Assembly: GCA_001692895.1 (NCBI GenBank)
Contig: KV748178.1
Span: 4,388,536-4,452,535 of the forward strand
Direction: 5' to 3'
Length of the DNA: 64,000 bases
Origin: Cenococcum geophilum 1.58
Taxonomy: Eukaryota > Ascomycota > Dothideomycetes > Gloniales > Gloniaceae
The stretch's first letter is position 1. Each line of letters opens with the position of its first letter. The position numbers were made by a program, and so were the translations under genes. Of this stretch, positions 32,391 to 45,938 are shown piece by piece. The notes below the pieces were generated by a model, which was given only the letters and a program-made list of their open reading frames with translations, ran no database searches and was not told where the DNA came from.

Positions 32391-35300
32391 TAAAGGAATT
32401 TAAGGACAACACCTGAATTTATAAGTTAATTAGTAAGATTAACAGTTTAAAGCATTAGTAGATAGTGGAGTAATAAGGAACCACATATTACTAGCAGCAG
32501 TTAAAAAGATGGGGCTACCATATAGACAAAAGGAGCACCCTTATCCACTAATAACAATTTTAGGAGATCTGATAGCCTACGGAGGAGGTATTATTAACCT
32601 TGAAATAGGACCTATTTAAATAACCATCAAAGGGAGATAGATCAAGATGTCTTTCGATATATTACCATTAGGAAATAATAAGGCAGTGTTAGGAATGCCT
32701 TAGTTACAGGAATACAACCTAAAGATCGATTGGATTATAGGTCGATATTAGAGATATACAACGACGTAAGATGCAACAACAGACTAAGATAGTATGGTAC
32801 TAGGTTAGAGCGATATATAAAGAGACCAATTAAGGATTAAGTTATGTACTAAAGAGATACCATAAGTATGGCAAAAAGTTATGGTCACCAGAAAGTGAAA
32901 AGCTGTTAGAGTATATAGCATGGGATTATGAGATAGAATTGGAACCAGAAATAAGTCTAAAGTTCTTTCCAATTTATAAGCTTACCGAAGAAGAAGGTAA
33001 AGCGCTTAAAGAGTTTATCTAGGAGAACTTATAAAAGGGATATATTAGACTATTATAGTTATTAGTAGAATATCCAGTACTATTCGTACTAAAGAAGAAT
33101 GGAAAACTAAGACTATACATTAACTATAGACAGTTAAATAGCATCACTAGGAAGGATAGGTATCCTTTACCCTTAATTAGCGAAATCTAAGATAGGATAG
33201 GTAATGCGTAAATCTTTATAAAGATAGATCTGAGATGGGCGTACTATTAAATTAGAATTAAGGAAGGTGACGAATGGAAGGCAGCTTTTAGGTTAAAGGA
33301 AGGACTATATAAACTATTAGTTATGCAATTCGGGCTTATAAATGTACTAGCAACGTTCCAGAAGTAAATTAATAATATATTAAGAGAATACTTAGATGAA
33401 TTTATTATAGTATATCTTAATAATATTATTATCTACTTAATAAGTAAGGAAGAGTACGGGGAACACGTTAAATAGGTCTTAAAGAGACTATAAGAAGAAC
33501 AGATGCTAGTAGCAATTAAGAAATGCGAGTTCTTCACTAGGAAGACCGATTTCGTTAGATTTATTATTAAACTAGGCCAACTTAGTATAGATCCAAAGAA
33601 GATTAAGGCTATAGTAAATTGGCAAGAACTAGAGAACGTTACGCAGTTAAGATTGTTTCTAGGGTTTTGCAATTACTATAGAAGGTTTATAGCGCAATAG
33701 TTAAAAAATATTAAACTATTTACGCGGTTAACAAAGAAAGAAGAACTATAGGTATAGGGAAAGGAACAATAAGAACTATTTAAGGAAGTTAAAAGATTGT
33801 TTACCTAGGAGCTAGTTCTTAAGATCTATTAACTAGGACTAGANACGGTTATAGAAACAGATGTATTAGACTTTATACTAGGGGCTTACTTTATATAAAA
33901 GCATCCAAATGGATGGTATCTAGTGGCATACTATAGTTAAAAGATAACACTACTAGAACTGAACTATAACATCTATAATAAGGAGTTGTTAGGTATAGTT
34001 ACAGCACTAAAGGAATAAAGAGTATTCTTGCAAGGTATAGAGAAACTATTTGTGGTTAAGACGGACTATAAGAACCTAATAGGATTCTTAACGACGAAGG
34101 AACTTAACCGGAGATAGGTTAGATGGGCAGAGATGCTTATAGAATACTATTTCGAGATTTAGTATACCAAGGGTACGGAGAATGCATAAGCAGATGCTCT
34201 AAGCAGAAAGACTAAACTATAAAATGACGAAAAGCTATTAGGGGCTTTATTGCGAAAGGATATAGATGGATTAATCAGATATAACCATCCGAAAATCGCA
34301 GCAACATAAGAAGAAAAGATCCATGAATTACTAGAGAGTAATTAGATATAGAAAATCCAAGACGCATAGGTAGAGGATTTAGACGCAGAGCAGTACGAAA
34401 ATTAAGAAGTAATGTACGTGCTAAAATCCATCGCAAAGGAGTTTGTTAAGTTATTTTACGAAGGACCAACTTAAGGACACAATGGAGCTACAGGCTTAGT
34501 GTTAAGACTTTAAGAAGAGTACATTATTGACGGAATCTGGGGACTAGCAAGACAAGTTATAAGAGAATATCTAGATTGCTAGAGAAATAAACTAACGAGG
34601 CATAAGCTATATGGAGGGCTACAACCTATTGAAATACTAGAGAGACTATGGGAGGTTATATTATGGGACTTTATTATTAAGTTGCTAAAATTAAGAGATC
34701 CTATTACCGGACAAGATTATAACGCGATCTTAATAATAGTAGATAAGCTTACGAAGTGGGGATACTTTATAGCATGTATAGAAGAAATATCAGCGGAAGA
34801 TGTCGCTAGAATCTATATTAAAGAAGTATTTATAAGATATAGAGCACTAAGTAAGATTATATCGGATAGAGATCTAAGATTCGTAGCAGTATTTTAGGAA
34901 GTGTTTTTAGCAGAGCAAGGAGTTTAAGCAGTAACTTCTACCGCATATTATCCACAGACAGACGGTTAAATAGAAAGATTGAATTAGACACTAGAATAGT
35001 ATCTAAGGCATTATATTAATTACGCACAGAATAATTAGGTATCGTTATTACTAGTTATATAGTTTATATACAATACAACACCACAAGAAGGAATGGGTAC
35101 GTTACTATTTAAGGCGAATTACGGATATAAGCCAAAAACCTTATTATCGCTATATTAAGTAAAGAAGACGAGTAGTACAGCTAAGTAAAGAATGGAGAAT
35201 TTAATAAATCTTTATGCAGACCTTATAGAAACAGCTAAGGTGGTACAGTAAAGAATAAAAAGGTACTACGATGCTAAGAGATCTAAGGGACTAGATCTTA

Positions 35301-35720
35301 AGGAGGGGGATAAAGTGTGGCTACTATACAAAATTTTTAAAAGTTAATGACTAAGTAAGAAGTTAGACTACGTTAGACTAGGACCTTTTAAAATTACGTA
35401 AAGAATTTCACTGGTTATATTTAAGTTAAACCTACTAGCCAAGATAAAGATCTACCCTATATAGTATATCGTAATGCTAGAGCCAGTATACGGAAATGTT
35501 AAGCTACTAGTTTATAAAGCAGATACGTATAGAGGACAGGAAGAGAACAAATGGCAAGTTTTAAAGATCGTTAGCTATAAGGACGTTGACAATAAAACAT
35601 AGTACGAAGTAAAGTAGATAGGCTACAATGAGACTACTTAGGAGTTACTAGAGAACCTAAAGAACGCTATAGGAAAGGTATAGAAGTATTGGAAGAAAAT
35701 AGGTTAGGTAATAAAGAGTT
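32391..35720 (+). pseudogene. G2 pol: protease, RT, RNase H, integrase, chromodomain
   Basis: Protease KALVDSGVIRNHILLAA with catalytic Asp at 32461-32463 intact. [62 protein letters not shown] and YLNNIIIYL (33413-33439; both catalytic Asp now Asn), LVAIKKCEFFTRKTDFVRFI, RLFLGFCNYYRRFI. RNase H: VIETDVLDFILGAYF (33850-33895), ending ADALSRKTKL (34190). Integrase: GHNGATGLVLRL...EYLDC near 34475-34580, core KLRDPITGQDYNAILIIVDK, IISDRDLRFVAVF and PQTDG*IERLN (DDE residues present). Chromodomain YEVK*IGYNETT*ELLENL near 35600-35660, Trp codons now TAG. One undetermined base at 33844. Confidence 0.9.
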
Positions 35721-36417
35721 ACTAAAGAAAGAATTACCTAAGGGGGACCTAAGAAGAGCGACTGCCGAACTACTTAGAGTTGTTTCCCTCTCTGTTAGAA
35801 GAGAATCTGTTCTTTTATTACTAAGTTCCTGCAGACCTTGTTTTATAAGTTTCTACTCCTTAAAATAAACCTTTTTACGCACCTTCTTAAGACAAAGTAG
35901 CTGGGTAGACGCTACAATGCGAGTATCTAGGGCCTTCTGTTCCGTATCCTGAGATTACTTAAGCTTAGTAAGGGCCTACGCTAGATTACCATTAAGCTTC
36001 GCAGTAGTAGATTAAACACGAGACCCTATAATAAATTACTTAGGGAACTTAAAGACTATTAAGAGTTATAGGACGCGTACACTTAGCGTCAGAAGTAGAA
36101 CGAACATCGCAAGATGATTGAACGTTTGCTTTAGTATACTCTAAGTAAGAGGACGGTTGCTAAGACGAGGGACTCGCCAGCGTAATATAGACCAACCCCT
36201 TTTTTGTATAACGAGAACACGGAGATGGTATAATTTTACTAAGCGATAATATAGCAGTAACAGTATAGGCATATCGTTGCGCGTATGAAGAAGAAGATGC
36301 TTTAGGTATGATGAGTAATAATATTAACCAAATTAATTAGATGGATATTACACCTCTAGTAAACGACCTGGAGATGCTAGGTATCTTTAAGGACGAAAAT
36401 AAAGAGGAGGGAGATGG
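35721..36417 (+). other. G2 region between chromodomain and polypurine tract
   Basis: About 700 bp shared with G1 and G3. It is less RIP-textured at 35750-36120. Frames such as RESVLLLLSSCRPCFISFYS (35795-35855) look open but match nothing I know. It may be 3' UTR or an extra small gene. Ends in the polypurine tract. Confidence 0.45.
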
Positions 36418-36838
36418 TGTTACGGACGCTTTAAGTACAATGTTATAACTACTTAGAGAAGAGTCGGAAGAAGCTAGTTAGTTAATATAGGTACGGTCTA
36501 GGATAGAACCCGTAAAGCTATGTGATGAGGAATGGTAACTAAGGTTATATAACGTGCTACGTATTAAATAAGAGAAATGAGAGGAACTTACGTACCTTAT
36601 ATATAACACGTATATTACGTATAAGAAGGATTTTATAGGAGTACGGTTGTGTATTTAAGGACCCTTAGTCCCTACCTAGATAGTTCTTTCCTTGTAGTAA
36701 TTCTTAGAATACAATTAGAGTTAATCTATTAGGCAACCACTCCACCAGTTGTTATTACGTTGTTAACTTTCTTTAATACCTATATACCCGAGCCTATTAA
36801 CGAGCCCACCGTAGTATCTACTATAAGGTTCCGTTACA
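36418..36838 (+). repeat. G2 3' LTR
   Basis: 421 bp, TGTTACGGACGC...GGTTCCGTTACA, with canonical TG/CA ends kept. Preceded by the polypurine tract AAATAAAGAGGAGGGAGATG (36397-36416). Confidence 0.92.
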
Positions 36839-36843
36839 ATATT

Positions 36844-39800
36844 TTCTATAATTAGTCGAAGTGTTTAAGTGTTATTATAGTTAATAATTAAGGGCTCGTT
36901 TAGGTGTAATATTATTGCTTTAAATAACCTGCTAATAAAGATAGCTTTCTTTATTGTCTGTAATAGGGCTAATAACTTAGCTTCTATGCTTAATGTCGTA
37001 ACTATACCCTACTTATTTGCTCTCTAGGCAACTAGTCCCCTAAATAGCTTTATAATATATCCTTATAAGCTCTTTCTGTTAACGGAGTTATCTGTAAATA
37101 ATGCATCGCTAGCATAGATAAATGATTGCGCTTTGCTTCTACCGTCTCCGTTATCTCGTCCTTTATTACGTATTCCTTTATCTCTCCCTTTACTGTTCAT
37201 TCCTTCCTTATCCCCTCTATAGTAGATTACTCTGCTCCTTATGCTATATAGGTACTAGATTACTTTATTTACCGCTTAATAGTGCTCTTAACTTAGGTTC
37301 TAATTAAACCTTACTAGCTATAATACTACAAAAGTAATATCCAGACGCGTTATAGTGGCTACATAGAGTACTAAACCAATTTTTCTCTAATATAGCATTA
37401 TAGAAGCTAGTAGGGATATAGGACGGACTAATAGGTCTATATTAGGGGATAGACGCGTTAAACAGATTAATTGGTAATTAGTAGGGAGAAGTTTTAATTC
37501 TGCTATAGAAGTATCTAGAAGACGCCCTTTAAGATCTATCTTATACTAGTTAGCTATCTTCTTAATATAGGCTTCCTAGAATAGCTATAGAAGCCTTTAG
37601 CTATAATTATATAGTATATAGATTCCTAGAAACCATTTCAGCTCGCTAAGGGTACTTATCTGGTATTCCTTACTTAGCTCCTTAATTACTTCTTAAGCTT
37701 TCTTCTTATCTGTCTTTTAGTAGCAAAAGATAATATTATTAACATAAAAAAAGATAACTATTTCTCCTTTTAGTATAACGTACGGCTTTTAGGGAACCTC
37801 TTTAAAACCTAATTTGTTTAATAAGCTTATGAGATTCTTTTGCCATAATAGAGGGATTGTTATAGTCCGTAAAGGGCTTTTCTTAAGCGTAGTACTTTAC
37901 CTATCTTTCCTTTATTAAACCCTGGCGGTAGCTTTATATAGACAACCTTGTTAAGATTATAATAGACAAACGCGTTAACTGTATCTATCTATATTGTCTC
38001 TAGGTTAAATTTTGCGGTAATTGCTATAAGAGTTCGGAAGGTTGTACTAGCTAATATAGTAGCTCTTATAGGTAGGTCTCCTAGGACCTATTAATTTCCG
38101 CATACTACTAAGCGTATCTTGCATTTCTAAAGAAATCCATACTTGTCTGTCTTATAGACAAATATCTACATTAAGCTAAGGATCTATTATCCCTTTACGT
38201 ACTTCTTATCTATTTCTTAAAATAACCTCATTTAATAATAGGATTAAAGGTGGGCTTATTAAGCCTTTTGGAACTAATCTTAAAAAGGGTATATATTAAG
38301 GTCCTAGATTAACTAAGGTAGCAGAGGTGAGTTCTTCCTATATAATTTAATATTGCGTATTCTGCCTAATTTTAGCTTACTATTATTAAGTTAACTATTA
38401 AGGTTAAACTTCCTTCCTACTAAGAAGGCGCTATAATAGGCTAAAGTAATCCTTTTAGTAATAAAGTCTTTAAACCTATTATTGCAGGCTTCCTTAAATA
38501 AGTCTTTAACTAAGTTATTAAACACCCCCCAAGTATAAAACCTATCTCCTACTTAGCTAATAATATCCTAATTAGTACCTTATATATTTAACTTTATAGA
38601 ATACTTAACGTAAAAAGTATATAGAGATTCTTTATCTTCTTCCGTTAGAGGTGGCATATAATATGCATTTTTAAGAGCTTTTGCAAACTTAAAATCTACT
38701 AACTTATTAAAGGTTTAAACTAGCTTATTAATGTTATTATCTTCTAGAAGAACCTTATTCTTAGTTAGAGTATTAGGGAGTTAAATCTTCTTAATTAGCG
38801 TGTCTAATTTAGCGTATAGGTCCTTTAAGATATCTATTTACTTGCCGTTAAAGAACGTCTTTTTATTAAAGATAACGTCCCTAGTAGAGATAATAATACC
38901 TTTATATAGGATCTAGATCCTATAGGTATTGGTAAAGTTATAGCCAATAAGGTAGCTAATATAGGCTTGCAGATCTAGCTTACTTAGCCTTTTCTTCTTT
39001 AGCTAGGCGTCCGACGTTATTACGTACGCCCTATAGCCGTAGGCTTTTAGGTACGCTAGTTACGGCTTTCTTAATCTTTTATTAACTAGAAAGGTATATA
39101 ACCTCTTATATAGCAATTTCTAACCGTTGCTTTCCTATGGCGTTTGGTCTTAAAGGTAGACTATATAGTTAACTATTTCGTTCTATAGGTCGTGTAGTAA
39201 ATTAGCAGCAATTCTTATTGCTTATACTCTCTTAATAATTACACCCCCTAAGCGTTCGGCGGTACTGTTCTAAACTTAGGTATATAACGCTAAAGGCTTA
39301 AATATAATCCCTTAAGTCTATAGCTATTTAAGGGTTCTCCTTCTCCCTAGCTCGTTATTTAATTTAATAGTGTTAACTTTAAGGTTATACCTTAAACAAA
39401 TCTATTAGATAAAATCTTTAAGTATATATAGTGTCTCCTTCTCCTTACTATGCGTTATTATAAAATACGGGAAGGTTCTTCCTAAGAAGGTATTATAGAT
39501 AAGCATAACTTATATAAATCCAGTATGCGCTTCCTTAAGGTTAGTCTAGTTAATATAGAGGTTAAAACAAGGTTTATTAATATTCTATTTTAAGAACCTT
39601 TATAAGACCTAATACTTAATTTTAGCGAGACTATAATATTAATATTCCGTTATCTTTAGGCCTTAAAGCTTAACTCCTAGGGCGTTAATACCTAAATAAT
39701 AAAGGCTTATAGGTTCTGGATAACCTAGGCGCAGATACTGTAGTTATATATTACCTTTCGCATCTAGACAAATGTCTCTTAATAATACTCTATACTTCTA

Positions 39801-41392
39801 TTAGCGGCGTAGCAGTCGGCTTATATTAAACGCTAATAGACTTCCTAGTCAGATATATTCAATAGTCTATTATCCGTAATATTCTTCTATTTAATATAGG
39901 ATTGTATTATCCTTCCAAACTAGAAGATTATTATCTCCTTTATTATCCTAGTAGTACCTTTATTTTTAAAGTAGACAGAACAACACTAGATTTATATTAA
40001 AGTCTATATAAAAGGCAGCGTCCTTAAGATATAGAGTTCCCTTACTCTTATCTAGTTTTATAACTTATATAGTAATATTGTTATAGCCTAGTATAGGCAC
40101 TTCTAAGCTGCCAGTAATAATATATTTATATCTTAGAGCTTTCCTAAAATTATAAAAATAAGAGAGGTTATTAAAGATATAGAGAGTAGTTCCTAAGTTA
40201 AGAATAGTTAATAGCTTTAGTGGATAGAGTTAACTAGTATAATATAATTCTAGGAATATCGCATTAGCTTCTCCCTTAATCTTAACTATCTTTTAGCTCT
40301 CGTCCTATTATTATTAAGCCTTGTTTTCTTATTCTTTAAGTTTAATCTTTATAACTTAGTTAGTAAGATTCTTATTCTTTTCTACCTTCTTTAGTGCCCT
40401 ATTATAACTCCTATAGGTCTCTTATCTTTAAATAAACACTAATAGTCCTAAAGGGAGTATCCTTATATTCCGCACGCTAAGCACTTAGGTGTTAGCTTCT
40501 TATAAAATGTCTTTTTATCCACTAATATCCCGGCTCTCTTTAAGCGTCTATTATATACTAAGGCCTTTCCTCTTTATAAACTATTAGTAGTATTAAAGTA
40601 ATCCTTAATAGCTTACTCTATAAAGTCTATATTAAAGGTACTTCCTTTTATAGTAGTATTAGCTTTTTTTAAGGGGGTTTTAAGTCCTTCTTACAGCTCC
40701 TTTACTACTTTATAGTATTTAAAAGATCTTAACTTTTAAGGGTTATTTAACTCGGTAGTATACTTTATATAGTAGGCGTTACTAAAAGGTTAAATAACTT
40801 CTACTAAATTTTAAAGCTAGATTCTATTAGACATTTAAAAAATCTTATACTTCTTTTTTAGTAATATTATATATTCCCATTAATCTAGCCATTAGCTTAA
40901 TTTTAATAACTATATAAACCCCTTAAGGGCTTCTATATATTAATATTATACCTTCTTTCTAATAAATAATAAGGTAAGTTCTGTATTCTCCTTTAACTAA
41001 GATAGCTATTCTTTAAAAGTTAAGAAAGGGTTAAGCAGTAGCTTTTTCTAAATTAATATTATAGACGTAATCTAGGTGCGGATCTATTAAAGATAATCTT
41101 CCTATTTTAGAAAATACTTTATATCCTAGTTATAGTATTATCTGCTATTCTTATACGCTTTCTATTAATTTATTAAGAGCTATATATATAAGGTTACATT
41201 CTTATTAAAATCTATAACCTTTAAATAAGGTGGTTTTTTAAATAGACCTTCTTAAGGTGCTTCCGTGGCTAGGTTAATATAGGCCCAAATTTGCTAATCT
41301 ATAAGGGCTTAAAGTTGCTATAGCCATTATTCCCAGTCTTCTAGCTTATTAAGGATAATTGTAGTTAACGAACTTGACGTTAGTGAAGTCAT
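36844..41392 (-). pseudogene. Copia gag-pol polyprotein, RIP-degraded
   Basis: Start ATG at 41392: MTSLTSSSLTTIILNKLEDW, a copia gag (UBN2-like) beginning. CCHC knuckle PKCLACGI*GYSL*DY near 40480-40440. Protease LNLGTTLYIFNN near 40175-40140 (from LDSG). Integrase catalytic end STAERLGGV near 39270-39245, with AYLKAYGYRAYV downstream. RT from about 38330 to 37520: GFLQKCKIRLVVCGN, DTVNAFVYYNLNKVVYIKLP, LRKALYGL and FYVNNIIF (from YVDDIL, both Asp now Asn) near 37750-37715. RNase H: IYASDALFTDNSVNRKS near 37110-37060 and IEAKLLALLQTIKKAIFI near 36990-36930. Stops are at Gln and Trp sites. Confidence 0.88.
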
Positions 41393-41699
41393 TTGACTAA
41401 TAGGCAAAGGAGGAATTAAGATAGTATTTTATTGTTAGGATCGTCTTTATTATTAGAATCGTCCTTATTATTAGGATCGTTCTTATTATTAGGGTCGTCC
41501 TATAACGATTAAGATGGAATTTTATAGAATCTCGTGGAATCTCGTATTAGAATCGTCCTATAACAATTAAGGTAGGATTTCTGTCAGAGTCTGCGTCCTA
41601 AGACAATAAGGTGTTAGAGTCTAACGATAAGGTAGAATTTCTTCAAATAATTAAGTAATAGCTAAATAGCTTCTTAAGTCGGCGGACTGGGCTTATAAC
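41393..41699 (-). other. Copia leader with 21-bp tandem repeat
   Basis: Between 5' LTR and gag. Four head-to-tail units of TTATTATTAGGATCGTCC type occupy 41433-41505, and related ATCGTCCTATAAC phrases follow to 41570. No frame. Confidence 0.65.
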
Positions 41700-41936
41700 T
41701 GTTAGATAGTTTAAATAGAGCAGTTTATTGATAAAATGGGTTGATTAATTGATTTTTTTGGTTATCGAAATGGGTTAATTGATTGATAATCTTAATCTTG
41801 TCTTAATTAACCTTAATAGTTAATTAACCTGGGGCCCCTAGGGCTCTGAGCTGTAAGGAGATTTATAATACACGTGCTCCGTACACGTAACTTATGTATA
41901 TAATCTACGCCTTTAGAGAATATAGATTATCTAACA
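41700..41936 (-). repeat. Copia 5' LTR
   Basis: 237 bp, TGTTAGATAG...ATCTAACA. The extra stretch is an imperfect duplication around TTGATTGATTTTTTTGG. CACGTGCTCCGTACACGT at 41872-41889 is close to palindromic. Confidence 0.9.
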
Positions 41937-44900
41937 GTTCTTATAACTAATAATCTTTAAAACTTCCTATCCGTCCTCTTCTTGTCCTTTATACGTGTCT
42001 ACCTTATAGACTAGTAGCTTAATATTCCTATATGCTAGCTCTAGTATTATAATATGCTATATAGGGTAGATCTTAATTTTCTTTAGTAAGTTTAACTTAC
42101 ATATAACTTCTAAGATTTTTGCTAAAATTGTAAATGGTCCTAGTCTAATATAGTCCAACTTCTTACTTAGTTATTAACTCTTAAAATTTTTATATAACAG
42201 CCATACTTTATCTCCCTTCTTAAGATCTAGTCCCTTAGATCTCTTAGCATCGTAGTATCTTTTTATTCTTATCTATATTAGTTTCGCTATTTCCATAAAA
42301 TATTTATAAAAACTTATTAAGTTCTCTATTCTTTCTTTAGCTGTACTACTTATTTTCTTTACTTAATGTAGCGATAATAATGTTCTTAGCTTATATCCGT
42401 AATTCGCCTTAAAAGGTAATATGCCTATTCCTTTCTATAGTGTTATATTATATACAAACTATATAACTAGTAATAGTAATACCCAATTATTCTATATATA
42501 ATTAATATAATGCCTTAAGTACTATTCTAACGTTTAGTTTAGTCTTTTCGTTTAACTGTCTGTCTATAGGTAATATACTATTAATGTTACTGCCTAAACT
42601 TCTTATTTAGCTAAGAATACCTTCTAGAATACTGCTATAAATCTTAGATCTCTATCTAATATAACCTTTATTAATGCTCCGTGTCTTATAAACACTTCTT
42701 TAATATAGATTCTAGCTATATCCTCTGCTAAGATTTCTTCTATATATGCTATAAAGTAGCCTTACTTAGTTAACTTATCTACTATTACTAAGATCGCGTT
42801 GTGATCTTATCCGGTAATAGGATCTCTTAACTTTAGTAACTTTATAATAAAGTCCTATAATATAACTTCCCATAGTCTTTCTGGTATTTTAATAGGTTAT
42901 AGCCTTCTATACAGCTTATACCTTATTGGTTTATTCCTCTAGCAATCTAAACATTCCTTTATAACTTATCTCGTTAGTCCCCAGATTTCTTAAATAATAT
43001 ATTCTTTTTAAAGTCTTAACACTAAGCCTATAGCTCCGTTATATCCTTAAGTTATTCCCTTGTAGAATTTGTTTACAAACTCTTCTATAATATTCTTTAG
43101 TACGTATATAGCTTCTTAGTACTCGTACTACTCTAAGTCTAGATCCTCTGCCTATACTTCCTAGATCTTTTAAGACTATATACTCTCTGGTGCCTTATAG
43201 GTTTAACTTCCTTCTCTAGTCGCTGTAATCTTAGGATAATTATATCTAATTAATCCATCTTTATTTTTGCGTAGCATTGCCCCTAATAGCTTTTCGTTAT
43301 TTTACAATTCTGCCTTTCTATTAAGTGCGTCTCCTCTTGTATTTTTAGTACCCTTAGTATACTAAATTTCGAAATAGTATTCTGTAAGCATTTCCGCCTA
43401 TCTAACCTGTCTTTAGTTAAGTTTCTTTATTATTAGGAATCCTGTTAGGTTCTTATAGTCTATTTTAACTACAAATAGTTTCTCTATACCTTATAAGAAT
43501 GCTCTCTATTTTTTAAGTACTATAACTATGCCTAATAACTCCTTATTGTAGATGTTATAGTTTAGTTCTAATAGTGTTATCTTCCAAATATAGTATGCCA
43601 CTAGATGTTATGCGTTTTAGTGCCTCTATAGCAAATATACTCCTAGTATAAAGTCTAATACGTCCGTTTCTATAACCGTCTCTAACTTTAGTTAGTAGAT
43701 CTTAAGGATTAGATCCTAGGTAAACAACTCTTTAAGTTCTAAGAATAGCTTCTTCTGCTTACTACCCCATACCCATAGTTCCTCTTTCTTCGTAAGCCTT
43801 ATAAATAGCTCAATATTCTTTAACCATTGTGCAATAAACCTCCTATAGTAGTTGCAAAACCCTAGAAACAATCTTAACTACATAACGTTCTCTAGTTCTT
43901 ACTAACTAACTATAGCTTTAACTTTCTTTAGGTCTATACTAATCCTTTTTAGTTTAATAATAAATCCTATAAAAGCGGTCTTCCTAGTAAAGAACTCGTA
44001 TTTCTTAATTGCTACTAGCATTTTTTCTTTCTGTAGTCTCTCTAAGACCTATTTAACGTATTTTCTATATTCCTTCTTACTTATTAAGTAGATAATAATG
44101 TCGTCAAGGTATACTATAATAAACTTATTAAGGTGTTCTCCTAATATACTATTAATTCGCTTCTAGAACGTTGCTAGCGCGTTTATAAGTCCGAATTGCA
44201 TAACTAATAGCTTATATAGTCCTTCCTTTGACCTAAAGGCTGCCTTCTATTCGTCGCCTTTCTTAATTTAGATCTAATAGTATGCCTATCTTAGATCTAT
44301 CTTTATAAAGATTTGCGCATTACTAATCTTATCTTAGATTTTGCTAATTAAGGGTAAAGGATATCTATCCTTCCTAGTAATACTGTTTAACTATCTATAG
44401 TTAATATACATCCTAAGTTTTCCGTTTTTCTTAGGTATAAACAATACTAAATATCCCGCTGATGACTATAATGGTCTAATATATCCCTTTTATAAGTTCT
44501 CTTAGATAAACTTCTTAAGCGCCACTAACTCTATTTTAGTGAGCTTATAAATTAGAAAGAACCTTAGACTTATTTCTGGTTCCAATTCTATCTTATAGTC
44601 CTATACTATATACTTTAACAGCTTTTCACTTTCTAGTGACCATAGTCTTTTACCATACTTATGGTATCTCTTTAGTATATAACTTAGGCTTCGCTTAGTC
44701 TCCTCATATATTACTCCGACTTAGTACTATACTAACTTAGTTTATTGTTACACTTTACATTATTAAGTATCCTTAATATTAACTTAACCTATAACCTAAT
44801 CGATCCTTAGATTATATTTCTGTAACTAAGGTATTTCTAGTATCGCCTCGTCCTTCCCTAATGGTAGGATATTAAAAGATATCTTAATCTTTCTTCCTTT

Positions 44901-45459
44901 AATAGTTATCTAAATAGGTCCTATTTTGAGATTAATAATGCCTCCTCTATAGGCTATTAAATCTCCTAAAATTATTGTTAATAGATATAGATGTTCCTTT
45001 TATCTGTGTAGTAATCCTATCCTTTTTACTACTGCTAGTAATATATGGTTCCTTATTACTCTACTATCTACTAACGCCTTAAACTATTAATCTTGCTAAT
45101 TAACTTGTAAATTTAGATGTTGTTCTATAATTCCTTTAAGGGTCTAAGGCTCTACTACTAGCTCCCTCTAGTCCTATAGGCCTCCCCTTTTCCTAACTGT
45201 TGGCTACTAGATCCTAACTATACTTAGTCTTCTTTAGGCTAATACTTAGTTCGCTTCTTTTCCTCTATATGCTATAGGTACGTATTTTCTAGGCACTCCC
45301 ACCACTGTTATCCGTCTAGGTATTCTTCCGTAAGGAATCTTTCTGGCTAAAGTATTAAGTTATCTAACTCCTAAACTTCTACTAAGTGCTATCTATGTAT
45401 ATACTTAGCATTTCTAACCCTTTTTTTATCTAGTGCCCAATACATCCTTATTAGGTACT
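41937..45459 (-). pseudogene. G1 pol (protease to integrase), truncated
   Basis: Collinear with G2 and G3. Protease near 45070-45000 (from ALVDSG), RT with a YL(D/N)(D/N)I(I)IYL motif near 44125-44090, RNase H about 43770-43330, integrase zinc region and core about 43050-42540 including a YY-QTDG-like stretch, then the start of the chromodomain, broken at 41937 by the copia insertion. The upstream end is cut at 45459 by element D. Confidence 0.8.
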
Positions 45460-45938
45460 TGTTACGGCGCTAGTAGAAAACGGTAGATGGTGGTAGTAGA
45501 TTGTAGTGGATAATTGCAGACAGTTTCTTACTGTTTTAGACAGTCGCAGTTACGTAACCAGACAATCGTATAAAACCTTAAGCGGCGCTACCCTTCTTCT
45601 CTTTTCCTTTCTCTAGCTTTAGATCCTTGTTTATAGACAATCTAATTATACAGGCTTGCGCGACCCTCTTACCGTGCTGGTGCCTTAATTAACTAAGTTG
45701 CTAATATTATCTAAAGTTTATCTACTCTTTCTTCCTAAGAAGGAACTTAAATATATCTATAGACTAAGAATAGGACAGGAACATAGAATAGGACCCTAAG
45801 GATACTACTAGAACTATAAGAATAGGACAGAACTAAAGAAATATAAATAGAACGCGAAACCTAAGAATAGGACACGCACGGACCAGAATCCCTAGAAAAA
45901 TAAATAAACACCAGAAATTACCTAATACCCCTACTACT
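45460..45938 (+). repeat. Element D 5' LTR and leader
   Basis: The LTR starts at 45460; its right end cannot be fixed because no second copy is visible. The start TGTTACGGCGCTA resembles that of element B LTRs. In the leader, AGAATAGGAC recurs at about 45769, 45785, 45819 and 45866 in a purine-rich, un-RIPed stretch. Confidence 0.6.

Larger units (their letters stand above)
28850..36838 (+). mobile_element. Gypsy copy G2: complete chromovirus, youngest layer
   Basis: 7,989 bp with 420/421-bp LTRs and a perfect ATATT duplication (28845-28849, 36839-36843). Internal order on the plus strand: gag, zinc knuckle, long linker, protease, RT, RNase H, integrase, chromodomain, unassigned 700 bp, polypurine tract. 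It sits in the RNase H of the copia. It is the best preserved of the four copies, with the longest open stretches, consistent with the latest insertion. Confidence 0.93.
28298..41936 (-). mobile_element. Ty1/copia retrotransposon, split by gypsy G2
   Basis: LTRs at both ends and a perfect GTTCT duplication (28293-28297, 41937-41941). Without G2 (28850-36838 plus one ATATT) it is about 5.65 kb. Order on the minus strand is gag, protease, integrase, RT, RNase H, the copia order. A polypurine tract (reads CTAAGGGGGTG) touches the 3' LTR at 28501. Confidence 0.92.
27034..45459 (-). mobile_element. Gypsy copy G1, split by copia and cut by element D
   Basis: Left (3') LTR 27034-27453, then 3' internal sequence to 28297, then the nested copia (28298-41936), then pol from 41937 up to 45459, where element D starts. 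The G1 text on both sides of the copia aligns in order with intact copies G2 and G3, and the copia's GTTCT duplication lies in the chromodomain. The gag end and 5' LTR of G1 are outside the window, beyond D. Confidence 0.85.
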
